Shown: positions 9,701 to 22,693 of the stretch, one piece after another
Position numbering within the stretch: position 1 is the first letter of the stretch
Layout: every line of letters starts with the position of its first letter
From: Haemaphysalis longicornis
Lineage: Eukaryota; Arthropoda; Arachnida; Ixodida; Ixodidae
DNA: 64,000 bases
Assembly (NCBI GenBank): GCA_013339765.2
Contig: CM023450.1
Coordinates: 99,799,920 to 99,863,919 of the forward strand
Reading direction: 5' to 3'
The notes under the pieces: model-generated
Databases searched by the model: none
Seen by the model: only the letters and a program-made list of their open reading frames with translations
Told to the model about the DNA's origin: nothing
Translations under genes and position numbers: made by a program

Positions 9701-11688
9701 GCATTTTAGTAATCCCGAGATTGTCTTAGGATCAGCATTGACCAACACGAGCTATGCCATTTATTAGTAGCTGCAGGAAAGAATAAAACAGCTATGTGGG
9801 GTAAAGCAGTGCATTTGGCACTTCTTTTAATATTCGCTACCTGTGTTCATTGTTAGACTTTGTATTCTTGCGCCAGCAGACCCAATACACGTTCTTTCGC
9901 CTCGCTTAATATAAGAGAAAAAGTGCGGTTTTGCGGACAAGGAGTTCATTAAAAAAAAAAACATACTCCTGGGGTGTATTGTTCCCCCAGACTACGGTTT
10001 TTGTTGTAGAAAATTTGTTTCCACTGATTATTTTAATTTAATACTTAGTCCGCAGCCCTTGATTGGTTTGTCTGAGGGAAACGAAGGTCCACTGTTCGAT
10101 TATGCGTGAAATCAGCGCCTTTTTTTGCTATTTCACGCAGCCCCCCTTTTGCTATAAGACGTTAGCTTGCGGTATTCACATCAATGTATCGATTTTGTAT
10201 AACGCGAATTACCCACTCTCACTGCATTAAGTAGAGAAATAGCCCGCGGCGAGAAATAGCCGCGGCCTGCGACTGCTGAGTATGCGTTCCAACTGGAAAT
10301 CTGAGTGCTATAAGTGCAAAGAAAAGTTCGACTTCTCTTCTCAGGCAGCGCGCTTGTCAGCGGAAAGTTCTCGCTTCCGCCTGATTTCGCAGCGGCCCCC
10401 GATTTTGTCGTTTTAATTTCGCCCTTGTGGAAAAACAATACTTGCAGCTGCCTTGCCATATATTTTTATAGAATAATCAAAGCTGAAACAAACTACCACT
10501 TAATATGCGATACCCGTTCGGCTTATTTTATTTCCTCCCACACTCAAAGTACGTAAAGACGTCAATAACACAGCAGCTTTAATAAAGCTATAGGAGCGCT
10601 AGAACCGGGAACGCGTGAGCAATTAGTAGGCGCCCACACGGTTTCATGGGAAATCAATAGGCGCATTAAATTAAAGTACTTGGGCGCACTCAGTCGTCAG
10701 GAACGAACACGGAATTAACTAGACGGCTGCCACTTCCTTGCAGTGCTCATTAACGGAGCACGCTCTTTTCCCACAATCGTTTGAGGTGGTGCGCGAAAAC
10801 TTGAAGTCGGCAGGCACGGAGGAATGTATACTGAGGAGATGACTGTAGTATTCCCCTGACGTTGCAAGAAGTGCGGAGGAAGTTACGTCGGTTTAACCAT
10901 TCCCCTCCCCCCGCCCTCCTTCTGTATGTCTATGGAGCGTCAATGTCGCTTTGTTGCTGCACTGTTTTCCGACAGATTTAGCGGCATGGCCCGGTTCGTA
11001 ATGTATTTGAGAGCCTGATAAGCTGCTGCCTGACGGAAGGTAGACGGGGGAGGCGGCGAGAAAGGGCAGCAGGCTTCATGGACAGACTTTCCAAGGTGGT
11101 GGGGCGGCTTCACAAAGAGCGCTTCGCTGAGTATTCTCCATGCATGTCGGAAAGCCTGTATTATAATGGCGCCTTTTCCGGTCCCTTACTCGCTAAGCGT
11201 GCGCAGTTTGTTCCACGAGTGTAACACATAGCTGAACCGCGTTAGCGCATGCGCGAGATAACTGCATCGAGTCCGCGCCTGTCAAATAGGGCATACCTTC
11301 CTCCGACACGCAATGGCCGCACTAAGTGTGTGAACAACGAGAGAAAATCGACGCTATGACGTTGAAGTGCGAAACTTCACCTGCACCAAAAGCGATCTGT
11401 TGCGCTATAGTTGCGTGACGTGACGCCGGGGTAACCGTTGCTGGTGTTTTTGTGCATCACCATCATTGACAAACTAGAACGAAGCAAAGGGCAGTGTCAT
11501 CGGTCAAAGTCTCTTATTAACCGTCACTTTAAAGCACACCGGTTAGCTATTTGACACGATTTCAGTTCCTTTGATAACAGGGCGGAGTGTCGACAGCCGT
11601 GCGAACGTCTTCATACATGGGCCTCCGTATACTAGCACTTTTACTAGCATTTTACTACTCATTTTAATTGGGGCGTATTTTTTTCGGC
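9701..11688. other. No recognisable feature
   Basis: About 2 kb of unassigned sequence. I see no conserved motif, and the open frames are short and featureless. Confidence 0.4.
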
Positions 11689-11900
11689 ACCTTCCGCAGT
11701 AGCTCAGTGGCTAATGCATCGTGCTGCTGAGCTCGAAAACGCGGGTTCCTTCCCGGCCGCGCCACCGCTTTTCAGGCGGAGGCGAAAAGCGAAAACGCTG
11801 CTGTGTCGTGATACGGGCACACGTCAAAGACCCCAGGTTGTCGAAATTTATGTGGAGCCCAGATGTAACTTCGGAGCGTTGAGCTCCAAAATTCGAATAT
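11689..11900 (+). mobile_element. tRNA-derived SINE, core family
   Basis: Plus-strand copy with a well-preserved A box, TAGCTCAGTGG (11700-11710), the head stretch GCATCGTGCTGCTGAGC, and a diverged B box, GGTTCCTTCCC (11744-11754). It continues with GGAGGCGAAAAGCG and a damaged core, including CAAAGACCCCAGGTTGTCG. The head could fold as a tRNA but is part of the SINE. Confidence 0.8.
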
Positions 11901-12355
11901 TTTTCCCGTCGAGTGGTTGTAGCCGTGTGTGTGTGACCATTTGGGCATCGCTGTGTGTCCGTTGCTGGTGTCACGGTGCGTGCGCTACAAAGCGCGAATG
12001 TGAGAAACCTCTTTTTTTTTTGCCTACTTCGGAAGGTGGGAATAGAGAGAGTCAAGGCCCACAGGTTTTTCAAACGAGAATTGTAACCGCTCGCTGACGA
12101 CGATGTTTACTAGGCAAACAGCAGGAGTCTTGCCCCCAAGAATTTCTGCGCGTGCTGTGGAAGCTGCGCCCGACTTCTGATGTCTAACACAGAGTAAAAT
12201 ACACCGAAGAGGTATATCAGACATCGCTTTATAAAATGGCTTACCAATTCAATCACTCAAGTAAGCAATGAATCAATCACTACTAACTTTTAAAAAGGGC
12301 AGAGGACACCTAAGCATGTATGGCTTGCGAATGCGAAAGCGGGAATGAACGTTGA
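11901..12355. other. No recognisable feature
   Basis: Unassigned spacer between a SINE and a LINE 3' end. A short stretch near 12250-12285 has AATCAATCAC units like the SINE tails but no adjoining core. Confidence 0.35.
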
Positions 12356-12605
12356 TACACCAAACGTTCATACAACATTGTTTATACAGCAAACTACTGG
12401 AACAATCTTCCTTCCAACATTGCCGTTATTACAGTTAACAGTCGTTTTAGGTATTCGATAGAAGAATTGTGTCCTGATCAGTAACTCTTTTTGTTTTACA
12501 TCTTTACACTCTATTTTGCCTGCCTTTTTTCTCTGCCCACCCCTTATGTTGTGCCCCCAAAATGGCCCTTGATGTACCGATAAATAAAATAAAAATAAAA
12601 AAAGT
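12356..12605 (+). mobile_element. 5'-truncated LINE: RT C-terminus plus 3' end
   Basis: A short frame from 12356 to the TAA at 12484 encodes ANYWNNLPSNIAV followed by a basic and aromatic stretch. This matches the WNSLP..I motif near the C-terminus of CR1/Jockey-group reverse transcriptases. It is followed by a pyrimidine-rich 3' untranslated region, AATAAA at 12583-12588 and a short A-rich tail to 12605. Everything upstream of the RT C-terminus is missing, the usual result of incomplete reverse transcription. Confidence 0.7.
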
Positions 12606-12879
12606 TCAGCCGAACGCCTGGAACGCTTTGCTGTCGCCTCGCGTTGTCGCAGGGCTTCGTAATTTTACCGATCGAGACGCTTTGCTTTGCAATCATATTT
12701 GAGGCTTTCGAATTACTTCGTTCTGTCTCCTACACGTTGCGGCGCTGCTCGTTCCTGCCGTCGTGTAATGGTAGAATTGAGAATGGTGGTGAATACCCCT
12801 GGTTGTCTCCTCGCTCGCGTGGCTCAATTCTTCCGCTACCTTTCGTCACATGTGGTGCGGAGCCCGGGCCACCTCTCAC

Positions 12880-13085
12880 TACTGCCGCCCAAGGACGCGG
12901 GTTCGATTCCTGGCAGCGGCGGCCGCTTTTGTGATGGAGGCGAAAAACAAAAACGCCCGTGTGTTCGAGATTTCGGCGCACGTTAAAGATCCCCAGGGGG
13001 TCGAAATTAATCCGGAGCCCTCCACTACGGCGTGTTTTATCGCCTGTGATGCGTCGGCACGTTAAGCCCGCAAAATCACAATCCA
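12880..13085 (+). mobile_element. tRNA-derived SINE, core family
   Basis: Plus-strand copy with a canonical B box, GGTTCGATTCC (12900-12910), and the best-preserved core in the window. In order it has GGAGGCGAAAAAC, CGCCCGTGTG, GAGATTTCGGCGCACG, TTAAAGATCCCCAGG, GTCGAAATTAATCCGGAG, and CCTCCACTACGGCG. The A box is not clear, so the 5' end is uncertain. The tail is short, near AATCACAATCC. Confidence 0.8.
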
Positions 13086-14933
13086 TCGCTACTGTCGAAT
13101 TAAACGCAGTATTGAACGCATTTGGCTATAGATAACTTCCCCACGAGGCTGATCAGTGCTTTAGAGGCGGACGTCGGCTTTTAGATGCCGAGCATCTTAT
13201 AGTCTGGGCACGTCCCGCGTCGGCGTCCACGCTCACACTGCGCATCCGCAACTCTCCTCCTTCCTTCTCTCCCACAGCTACGCGATACTCCCGCCACTTC
13301 TTCTCTCGTACCAGCTGCGTGCACTTCGCTTTCGCTTCTCCCGCGTTCTCGCTTCTGCTTTCGCGGCGCATGATCGGCGCTTGCGCATCTCTCCTCCTCT
13401 CGTCTCCTCTCCTTCAACCTTGAATGTAAATCGGGTAGCGCGCTGCGCGCGTTCAGTTGAGCGCTTGCTGCAGTTGACTCCACTTCACTCCGTTCTTCCG
13501 ATGAAGTATGATGGAAGCAACAGTCCCGTCAGTTAGTAGGGTCCCCCAAATTCGACTACGAACACAACGGAACACAACGGAACCCCGAGATGCTCCGCAG
13601 CTACTCAGCGTTCCCTTCGGGAAGATGGGGCTAATTTTTTCGCTCAATGGGCACTTATTGTTTTGAAAGATTAACAGCCTAAGCTGAACTTGCATCTGCG
13701 CCTGCACAGCGTCGTTGTCTTCGCTTGCGCAGTGGGAAAGCGCGTTAGACCTGCATCGAGCAGGGGAGAATGAACGATAGATAGTACAGAGGAAAAGAGG
13801 AGTAGTGATGTCAGCACCAACGGCGCCTACGCACCAGAAGAGCGCACCGGAGCTCTGGCCTAGTATGTGGCTCCGGCTAGCGAATAAAGATTAGGCGCAG
13901 CCGGGCAAAACAGTCGCGCATGCTGGGCGCAGGTGTCATGCGTTGCTACGTTACAGATATGGCGCGTCATTTATAACAAAGAGACGCCTTCAGTCTTAAA
14001 GTGTTGACCTATGAGCTGACAAGCGATGACAAAGCAGCTGTGCTTGCTCACCCAAAGCAGATTATTTACAGACCGTATGATAATTTTAAAGCGGTTGAGT
14101 TGGCGCAGCAACCTTTCAGTCTCGTGAGCATGCTTGACTAGCTCGAACCCATGGTGGTTCCTCGCAGCGGGCGTGAATTGATATGCTCTGTAATGCCTGT
14201 GTTGTACATACTGGGAGGTAGAAACCGACAAAAATTGGCGCCGAATGTGGAGCCATTGGCTCATTTGCCTCTGGCCCGCTAATTTTTTTTATTATTGCGA
14301 GAGACTGCCCTACGGCATAACAGGAAGTTTTAAATGCACAACACCGCACCAGTTTTACGCGAAAAATTCAAGAAGGGACCGATGCTGAGGTCTCCCGGAA
14401 TGGAGCTCTGTGCCTCAAAGGTGTCGCATTCGGGCGTTTTTAAGACCTGAGCAAGTCCACTACAGGTGTTCAACGTCAGAGCTAAATATGCTACCTGAAT
14501 CAGCGTTGATGCTTATGCACCACTTAGCCGCGTGACCCCTGTCCGCTCGCGGTAGCTTCTACGGGGATGTAGCGACTGTTTCTCCGTACGAAAATGCACG
14601 TGCACCCCTCGTTAACGCAGCCCGCTAGGGCGCACAACGGAGCGACACGCCTAACCGAAGCGGCGGTATCCGTATTCCGGCAGAAAGGCCCCTGCCGCAA
14701 CCCGGAGTAGTGCACGCAGGATTTATGCTTGCTGCCGGCCCCTGTGGGTAGAGCACGAACGTAGTAGCGCACGCGCTATCCCGTGCCCCATCGCACACCG
14801 AGGTTCACTGTCCAAGTGCGATTTAGCTGGCGGCGCCAAAGCGCGTGCCCTCGAAGAGGGCGAAACGGCAACACAGCTGTCGAGTGGGGAAAGAGACTAT
14901 TGGCCTCGAGGACATACCGTGGCGCCACCTATG

Positions 14934-14945
14934 AGTGACGTCACT
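14934..14945. promoter_or_regulatory. Palindrome containing a CRE-type octamer
   Basis: AGTGACGTCACT is a perfect 12-bp palindrome with the TGACGTCA core bound by CREB/ATF-type factors. It lies inside a longer imperfect palindrome (CCTA...TAGG). No adjoining promoter or gene was identified, so the functional call is weak. Confidence 0.2.
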
Positions 14946-17900
14946 TGTAGGACGCCGAATCGTGTTGTCGTCTGCTACAACACATTTCCCGTGCGTATGC
15001 GGAAGCGTGTTTTTTTGTTGTGGCCACCGTCTCGCCCCCTCCTTGTGGATTTGATGCAAATTACCAAAAAAGTTGTCTGTAAACCAAATAATTCGGGCAA
15101 GCAATCAGCAACTCGCTTGTTCCCGGCGACACCGCCGCGTTTAGGTACCATCGCGACCCACAGCCACGCAGCCAGCTAACGCCAAGGACGATGCAACTGA
15201 TGCCGAGAAAAGTACGCTGTAAATTCATTATGAAATACTTGTGTCAATACATGTGTGTGCAAGGAAACATTTTGTAACAGTGACGGAAACGCGTCGCTCA
15301 ATTATGATCTCGCCACGCGAACTGCTCGTATTGCCTGGTAAATGAATGACTACGCGAGAACGGTGATCGGATTGCTTCGCCGCACATGCTTAAAAGTATT
15401 GTTATGGTCTGTAGTTTGGCTTAATCAGTGCCTATTTCCCCTACGATGTTTTTATAGTCATGCCCGGATTTGATTAACGATCACTGCCGTAGCCTGTACT
15501 CTGCACGGCTGATGTTTACTTTTCGCGACTTGTCCGCAATGTATGAACGGTATGAACGCGAGTTTTTAACGCCTTCGCGCGGGTCTGAACAAGGCCATAT
15601 TTAGTTTTCGTTAGGTGTTCGGCGTGGTAATTTATAATTGCAGCGTGTTTTGTATGTTTACAGTGAGCCGGCCTTTCTCAAGCATAATTTCGAAACTCAC
15701 GACTGCTCACAGAAGGCGAGGCTGCGTACGAGGCGAAACACGTCGTTAATGATTTCGGGTAATTGGGAGATTTAAAATGGAGAACCGAGCGTTGGGGCCC
15801 CAAAGAAGTTAGAGGAACCCAAACGCAACACGCGCGTGCGCGACGGGAGGGCCTTCTCCAACAGCTCGCAGCCGGCTTCGGATGCACGTAATCGGATGTT
15901 GGGAACTTTAGGCTTGGCGTCGCATAATATATTTCATCGCCGTTAGAGTTGCGAGTGACAGTCCCTAACAAAACGTTTCACCGCGCTGGAACTCTGTAAG
16001 CGCGGTGATTTCCGTTGAAGCGATCGACGATCAAGATACCTGCACGGCCTCGGCCGATTCTTGCGCGCAAGCATAGCCATCCTTCGGCCGCTCGCCTCAC
16101 CGGCGTGAACGGGCCGGCGCTGCCGGGACCGACCTCCGCGGCCGGTCGGCGTAAATCGCGGCAGATATTTGAGCATCGCTTTGAAAACCACAGCTGATGA
16201 CACTACCTATCAGAATTTTTCATCACACTAACATCCACTTTCACCAATCTGTAACTTCTTTGTTGCTGTTGCTGCCGCGACTGCGTCGGTTCGAGCCGCA
16301 CCGTCGGCCGTGCGGGCAGGCACGGCGGGAGCGTGTGCTTCTGCGAGCAGTTAACGCTTCACGATTTCCTGCTTTATACACTTCTTGCAAACAATAGAAA
16401 TCTAGAAACTTCACTCGGCGATCGCCGTAGTCCACATTGTTGATCGGGGAAACAAGCCGCTGCTTACGCTTCGGTCGCATAGTACACCACCACGCTCATG
16501 GTGTTGCGGATAATCTACCACAGTTGATACGGTTATAAGTCCCCATGAGGTCGAACTGCGCTTGACGCACTGAGAATTAACTTCAAACGAAGGAAATTAA
16601 CACGAAAATACTTTTAGAACGCGCTTCCTAAGCGAAGTGGCGAAGTGTCACGCGCTGCAAGCCAACTACGCAGCAAGATAGGAACGGTGATCCTACAAGT
16701 GACGTCAAAACGATCGCAGCGCCGACTCTCCAGTGGTGGGCCCCGCGGCCAATAGAGTCGGGAAAAGCGCCGGCCCACCGGAAAGTGGAGGGGTCACGCG
16801 GTCCCGTGGACGCAAAAACACCTCCTGCGGTTGCAACCCCGTACGCATGGTGGAAGAAACCATGTTGTAGAGGAGTTACAAGTAAAGGGCAGAGAGATAT
16901 CGTCTGTGTTCATAGATTTACCTACCTCCCGTCTGAAGTCAGATGATAAAAAAATATTGAAGGTAAAATATGAAGGTAGAAGTAAAAAAACAATAAAAAT
17001 GGGAAGGAAGAAAAAAACTTCAAGGAAAGAAGAGATCGCAAAAGGGTACTAATTTAAAACCAAACAAAGATGAATAAATGAACTGTTCTGCTGCCCAAAA
17101 ATCGATAGCATGGTGTAAAAAACACAGACATGTAAAAAAGGGAGAAAAGCTCAGCGCAGACAACCTCGGCCAATCTCATAGTGTATTAAACTTAAAACAG
17201 CTTTTGGCCCTAGCCTTGCGTCCGCGACTGCGCCATCGTCGAAGCAAGAGACCCATTTTCGAAGCACTTCCTTGTTGCAACCATGTACTTTCGTCCGTGT
17301 TTCTCGTTCGCGAGCTAACGGCGAACAGCAGCACAAGACTCGGCCGAACGTCCTTCTTCACAGCACGTACCAAGCACTATGGCTAATCTATCCCGCCTAA
17401 ATTGAACAAAAGCTAGGTGAGTTTGATCAGTGCCGACAAAGACTGGCAAGCAAAGATGTATTGATCCGTGTTAACGTATGCGGGGTGATTTATCCGTGAG
17501 TTCGGCAGACGCACGATTGGTCACAAGACTGGCATAGCTCCCTGAAACACGCGTATCATGAAGCTGCATGAAAGGTATTTTTCGTAAAATGGTGTTTTTG
17601 GTCACATGGTCCCAGCTACGCTAGATATTTGCATCCGTTTCATCTAGACGTTAGTGGAGGTTTTCAATTTGTACGAAAGCCGCAAAGAACTGAGCTGAAC
17701 CCGGCGGCATTGTAAAACAAGGGCCTTGCCGTACCCTTGAACGCGTCGTAGCTTCGGCAGTAATGAAAAAAAGATCGTTTCACCGCACGAGTGGCACCGC
17801 AGCTGCGAATTCCCTGGGAAATTAGCACCATGTAGAACGGGCATTAAGCCACAGAGTCAGGCAGCAAGTGGACCTGAATTGGAAAAGAAGCACTTCAAAA

Positions 17901-20113
17901 AATCACGTGACGACTACTATACTCCCTAATGCGAAATTTGTGCTTCCGCGTCAACTGCAGCCTCCTCAGTCCTCACTCCTCAGCATATCTGCTACGCCTC
18001 AGGAAGTGATCGCGTGGTCTGTGAACACACGGCGGAGCGCGCTACTCTGCCGTTCACTCGAAGCGCTTCGCTGCCGCCCAGCATGTTGCCGCAAATCGGG
18101 TTTTAACCTCGCAAATCGTGTTTGAACCTCCCGCGCAAATGTCATGTGGTTCGGATGAGCCACAAACGGAGGATGACAGTCTGGTGAAGTGTTAGGAAGA
18201 GGGCGCTCCTCAGCGGAGACCCACAGCAAAAGTGTGAGGGGGAGGCAGAGCTACGTACTGAGCCATGGCGACGCGCTGGCAGATGACGCCTTAGCAGCGC
18301 GTGACGCCCTGTCACTCACCAGACGCGGCTCCTCCATTTTCTTTCTGCTTGGGGGTGCCTCGCTCGCTCGCTCGGTTGCGCGGACACCTTCGCCTTCGCC
18401 TCTGCGAAACCCCTGTACCGGGCGCCAAAGAGCTGCGCGCTAAAACGGCAAAAACAAACAAGGAGGTTAACATGCTGGCGGATTCTCTGCCCCTCAGTTA
18501 AGGGGAATGAGAGAGGCCTCAGGTCTCCTGTGCATGCCCTCATAGGGAACCGCCAGTCGGAAGATCCAACTATCTAACATGTTAGCGTCATGTTATCATG
18601 ACGCCTAAGAGTGTGTTTTTTGCGTGGTTCATAGTTTAATTCCCAGAAGTGTGGTGTGATATGATATGGGGACGTGATTGAACGCATGCCGACGTTATGC
18701 GCCGCCGTATAGGTACGTTGCAGCGGACAGAGACCGCTGGTGAGCGCAGCACTTTTCCTACTAAAATTGTCCTGTAGCGCACGCTAGGGCATCGGTACAA
18801 GAGTGGCGATTCCTCGACCCGTTATCACCCACTGCCTGCACCATGCGTGCGACAGTCTATAGGGTTGACACGGAGACATGGTGTAAAGAAAGACGACCGT
18901 GATGGAATGCATCGGTTCCTTCCTGCCATTTGTATTATCTTCAATCTGACTGGTCGGCTACAAAATCAACAGCTAACTTATTTTCGTCTGCGCCAATTAA
19001 ACTGCTCGTTCTTTTCGGCCTTGTTATTATGAAGTTACCTTAGATGCCTTCCTTTGTGTGGGCACCCTTGCGTGACTAGTGATAATCCCGGATGTTGAGG
19101 TCTAGGACGGGCACCGACACCTACGTATATGAATGCTACGAACCGAGCACGTGATATGTGTGGTATCTCTCCTACAAGAAACAATGAACACACGAACTAT
19201 CAAGATATAGAAAACGACCTGCTGCTTCTGAGGCAAACATCAGCGCAGCGTGCCTATGAACTGCACTTTAAAACATCGCCGCAACTGGGCTTCACCGTAT
19301 CGTTTAGAATTCCCAATAAGCGCGACCACTAATGTGAAATTGGCGACTGACGGGGCCCGGCATGCGATTATAATAAAAAATAGAGCGTGCTCTGGCACGG
19401 CAGCGCACATGTTCAGGCCCCTTAAAGGAGCCATGAACAGAAAACACAAGTTTCTTTCATTCGAAATATTGCCTCGTTGGGATCATACTGACCACTTCTT
19501 TTAACGTAAACGTCGCTCAAATAAGCTATATAATTAGGAATGAAGACAATGGCCATGCGACCCACTTGCTTATTTATCGCAACAGAACCTATGATGTCAT
19601 ATACCCAGCTCTGCGATTGGCTGAGGTCGACAAAAACAAACGCAAATTAGGCAGTGCTTATAAGCTTGCCGAGCGAACTATTTGCGCCTAAATTTAAGGC
19701 ACATCACTTTTTATACCAGTAGGAATGGTAAGGTAAACAGTGGAAATTACGAAAGTACACGTTAACATAGAAGTACCGATGCGTACTGCTGCTTCGTACT
19801 GCACGCACTATGCATGTGTCAGCTGCACAGCAGTGCGGTGCTTTGGGGTTGTCTCAGACGACACTGGCTGATTGGCGTAAGCGATAGTGTTTTGTATGAA
19901 CATATTTGTCGAGTAAACACCATGTTTCGCGAAACGATTATTTTCTACCTTAACAAAAGCAAGCCAGATGCAAATACGACCAAAGCCAAGCAAAGTCAGA
20001 AAACGGCCCGTCGTGGTATGGTGGCGGCATCTAGGAGGAATGACGGTAAACAAGCTTGCGCTGTCGGCTTGCGAGCCTAATGGCGCACTAGGTTTCGCTT
20101 GAAGCTCTCTTCT

Positions 20114-20137
20114 GGTGACGTCAGGGCAGACGTCACC
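20114..20137. repeat. Short perfect inverted repeat of CRE-like sites
   Basis: GGTGACGTC and GACGTCACC form a 9-bp perfect inverted repeat around AGGGCA. The left arm and first loop base make one full TGACGTCA octamer. It could be a paired regulatory site or chance. Confidence 0.3.
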
Positions 20138-21143
20138 AAAAAACACAAGTTATGGCGGGAGGTTCAAACTTTAACTTATATTGATGAATATCTCGTGATA
20201 AAGCATCGTCTGCTTCCGGACAAGCGCTGGGGGCATATTAAACACGACATCTTTAGAATAAGACGCGCTCGTACTTTGTCTGCATTATCCCTCTAACTGC
20301 TGCTGTGTAAGTAGTGGCCGTGATGACTGGGTCAATGGGGTCACATGGTCAGTGGCTCTACCACCCTGGAACCTGTGCTGGGGCGGATTCGGCGGAGCGG
20401 ATAGGCTGAAATCTCTAGTACGGTCTGGACATTTCGCAGTTTTCTGTTTACTCCCGTTTGGTACACGGAGGCCTTTACGCAAGGTGAGGCTCACGTAAAA
20501 AATCAAAGCAGCCTTTCTTCAAAGCACCTTCTTCAGAGGCCCCGCCATCGGGCCTCTGCTCCGTGCCCGGCGTTTGCCGAAGGGGGTGTGGTTTGACCTC
20601 CAGCTCTCAAGGTCAAAACTGGTCACCCCGCCAAGACATCCCGAAACAAAAACTTTCGCTACAAAAACTAAAGTTTAATATTGAGAAGCGTGGATATAGA
20701 CAATTAACACAAAACAATAAAAACACTGCGCATGAGCAAAAGAAGTTTACAAAAGCCACGGTGATAAGGCAACCATATAGACACCGGCTACAGTCAAGGC
20801 CCACGCAGATATGCAATCTCCGTGGGATGAAGACACACGCTTGCTTGGCTAAGACACTTGTCTACTTTGTCTGCTATGTGGAACGCTTCCATAATTTCGC
20901 GGGGCGTTTGTTCACGGTGCCTAAATTAAATGTCAGAAGCAGAAAAATTAGGCTTACATCCGTGGCACATTGTACAATGTGAAGAAAGATGGGATGATGG
21001 GGGGGCCCTTCAATGACAATTCATGCTCTCTCAAACGTACGTCGATACACCTTGTGTTCCACTTCCTGTGTCGTTAAGTTCAGGCTGGTTTCATCCAAGA
21101 ATATGTCTTTCCAACTAGCCCACCTTGCAACCCTTCTGCCGAG

Positions 21144-21310
21144 AGATAGGCGGGGAGGGAACGAAACCGTGCGCGGGTCTCGTGTCGCCACCTGGCGGAG
21201 CGCTCGGCACGGAGCAGCGGCCCCATGGCGGGGAGAGATAGGCCGCAGGGAAGGGATTGGTGAGGAGGGAACGGAGATGTGCCCGGAACCCGGGTCACCA
21301 CCTGGCGGAG
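21144..21310 (+). promoter_or_regulatory. Dimeric GC-rich 5' region of I-type LINE
   Basis: Two tandem units begin with GAGAGATAGGC (21144 and 21234) and end with CACCTGGCGGAG (about 21188-21199 and 21299-21310). Each contains GGAGGGAACG. Tandem monomers upstream of ORF1 are known as internal promoters in several LINE families. Here the position, about 300-460 bp upstream of ORF1, suggests the same, but promoter activity is an inference. Confidence 0.5.
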
Positions 21311-21606
21311 GAAGGCGAGGGGGCCGCCGCCGCAGCGATAATCGCGATCCAAAAGGAAGGCCACGCGGCCACGTGCGGCGCAAAGCCTTGTGCGATGGAG
21401 GAAGACGAACATCCAGCTGTGGTCATTCGGCGCGCGAGAGCCTGACCAGAGCTGACGTGTCTTCGGTTCCTCGCTTCGATTTTCTGCTTTCTCTTTCGGG
21501 GTTTGGCCAACGGTGTTGTATTTCGGGTTAATTTTTACTGTGCTTTAAGTGAAATTTTCTAACGTGAAGCTTCCCTAAATTGCAGGATCGGGAAACAGGC
21601 GAGCTG

Positions 21607-22693
21607 ATGTCGTTCAGCTCTCCCGGCCAGGGGCCATCGCCCTGGTCGGCTTCCCTTTCAGCGCAGGAGCTGCCTCTGAATTTCTTCTCGAGTGGTGGCG
21701 TGAACAGGATCACCTTGGCTCTGGTGCCAACCAATGCAGCGTCAATTCGGCTGAACCATCCCGAGGCAGTCCAGTCGGCGCTGCAGGGTGCCACGCAGCA
21801 CTACCAGTCGGTGACTGAGGTCCGGCAATTTGGCAAGGGTGGCCTAGTGTGTAGGTCCTCCGACCTATCCTGCATTTCTGACCTGCTAAACTGTCGCATG
21901 TTCGGCTCCATTCCGGTGAGTGCGTTCATCCCTCATCATCTTGCGGGCTCAAAGGGCATCATTCGTGGTGTTAGCGCAGATTTGAGTGCTTCGGACGTGC
22001 TCCACAAATTTGCAAAGGCTGGTGTTATTGCGGTGTACCGCTGTAGTCGAGAGGGTAACAACACCAAAGCCCCCCCCCCCTGAGTCAGTTATTGCGACGT
22101 TTGCTGGTCTCTCTTGTCCCTCTGAAATTAAGGTCTGGCCGCTGGTTTTCAGAGTTGACCGTTTAAACCCGCGTCCTCTTCAGTGCACAAGGTGTTGGCG
22201 GTTTGGTCACTCCTTGAGGGGTTGCAAATCGACGCTTCGATGTTGCTCATGTGGGGGCACGCACACAGCTTCTGACTGCAATAGAGACGAGGTGAAGTGC
22301 TGTCTCTGTCAGCAGGGCCATCCAGCAAACTATTCTAACTGCCCCGCACGAGCTCATGAAGTGAGCGTGCTTGAGGTCCTGGAAAAGCGTCGCTGTTCAC
22401 GGGCAGAAGCCACGGCCATCGTTAAAGAAAGGGCTTTTGGATACGCGGGTGTCGCCTCTCGTCAGGTCACTGCTATGGACTCTTCCTTGCCGTCACTTGT
22501 GGATGCTGCTGTCGCAAAAGCCATACCAGCAGTGGTTGACCGCCTTTCAGGTATATTTTCAGAAGGTTTTCAGCAAATGGAAGCTCAAATTCAAGTGATG
22601 TCGTCGCAGTTCTCTCAGTTGCTCCACGCCTTTCAGGGCATGCTTGCTTTTATGCAGCAGTCAAACCCAAAACCTTACCTCATCCCCCATTAA
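21607..22693 (+). pseudogene. LINE ORF1, nucleic-acid-binding protein with CCHC knuckles
   Basis: ORF1 proteins of I-type LINEs coat the element RNA and enter the ribonucleoprotein. The ATG at 21607 (protein starts MSFSSPGQG) is preferred; an upstream open frame has no better ATG. The C-terminal half carries three zinc knuckles: CTRCWRFGHSLRGC, CCSCGGTHTASDC and CCLCQQGHPANYSNC (about 22190-22340), followed by KRRCSRAEATAIVKERAF. The frame changes by one nucleotide at a run of 11 C (22070-22080): read straight, the protein stops at 22083, while removing one C would join both halves. Apart from that the reading is clean to the TAA at 22693. The region 22700-23125 is proline-rich and may be a degraded extension. 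Confidence 0.8.

Larger units (their letters stand above)
13086..21143. other. About 8 kb without recognisable genes
   Basis: I find no domain, tRNA-like head or TE core here. 13140-13480 is a GC-rich stretch with CT-rich runs on the plus strand and CpG dinucleotides. 16831-17052 is a short lysine-rich open frame without a known motif. Palindromic TGACGTCA octamers occur at 14937-14944, 16700-16707 and 20116-20123. Host introns or unrecognised old transposons are both possible. Confidence 0.4.

Noticed and set aside
16831..17052. Lysine-rich open frame
   Set aside because: Low-complexity A-rich DNA without a known domain or neighbouring exon signal.
21021..21531. Long open frames on both strands upstream of LINE ORF1
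   Set aside because: The region is very GC-rich, where stop codons are rare, and has no protein motif; it fits a LINE 5' untranslated region.
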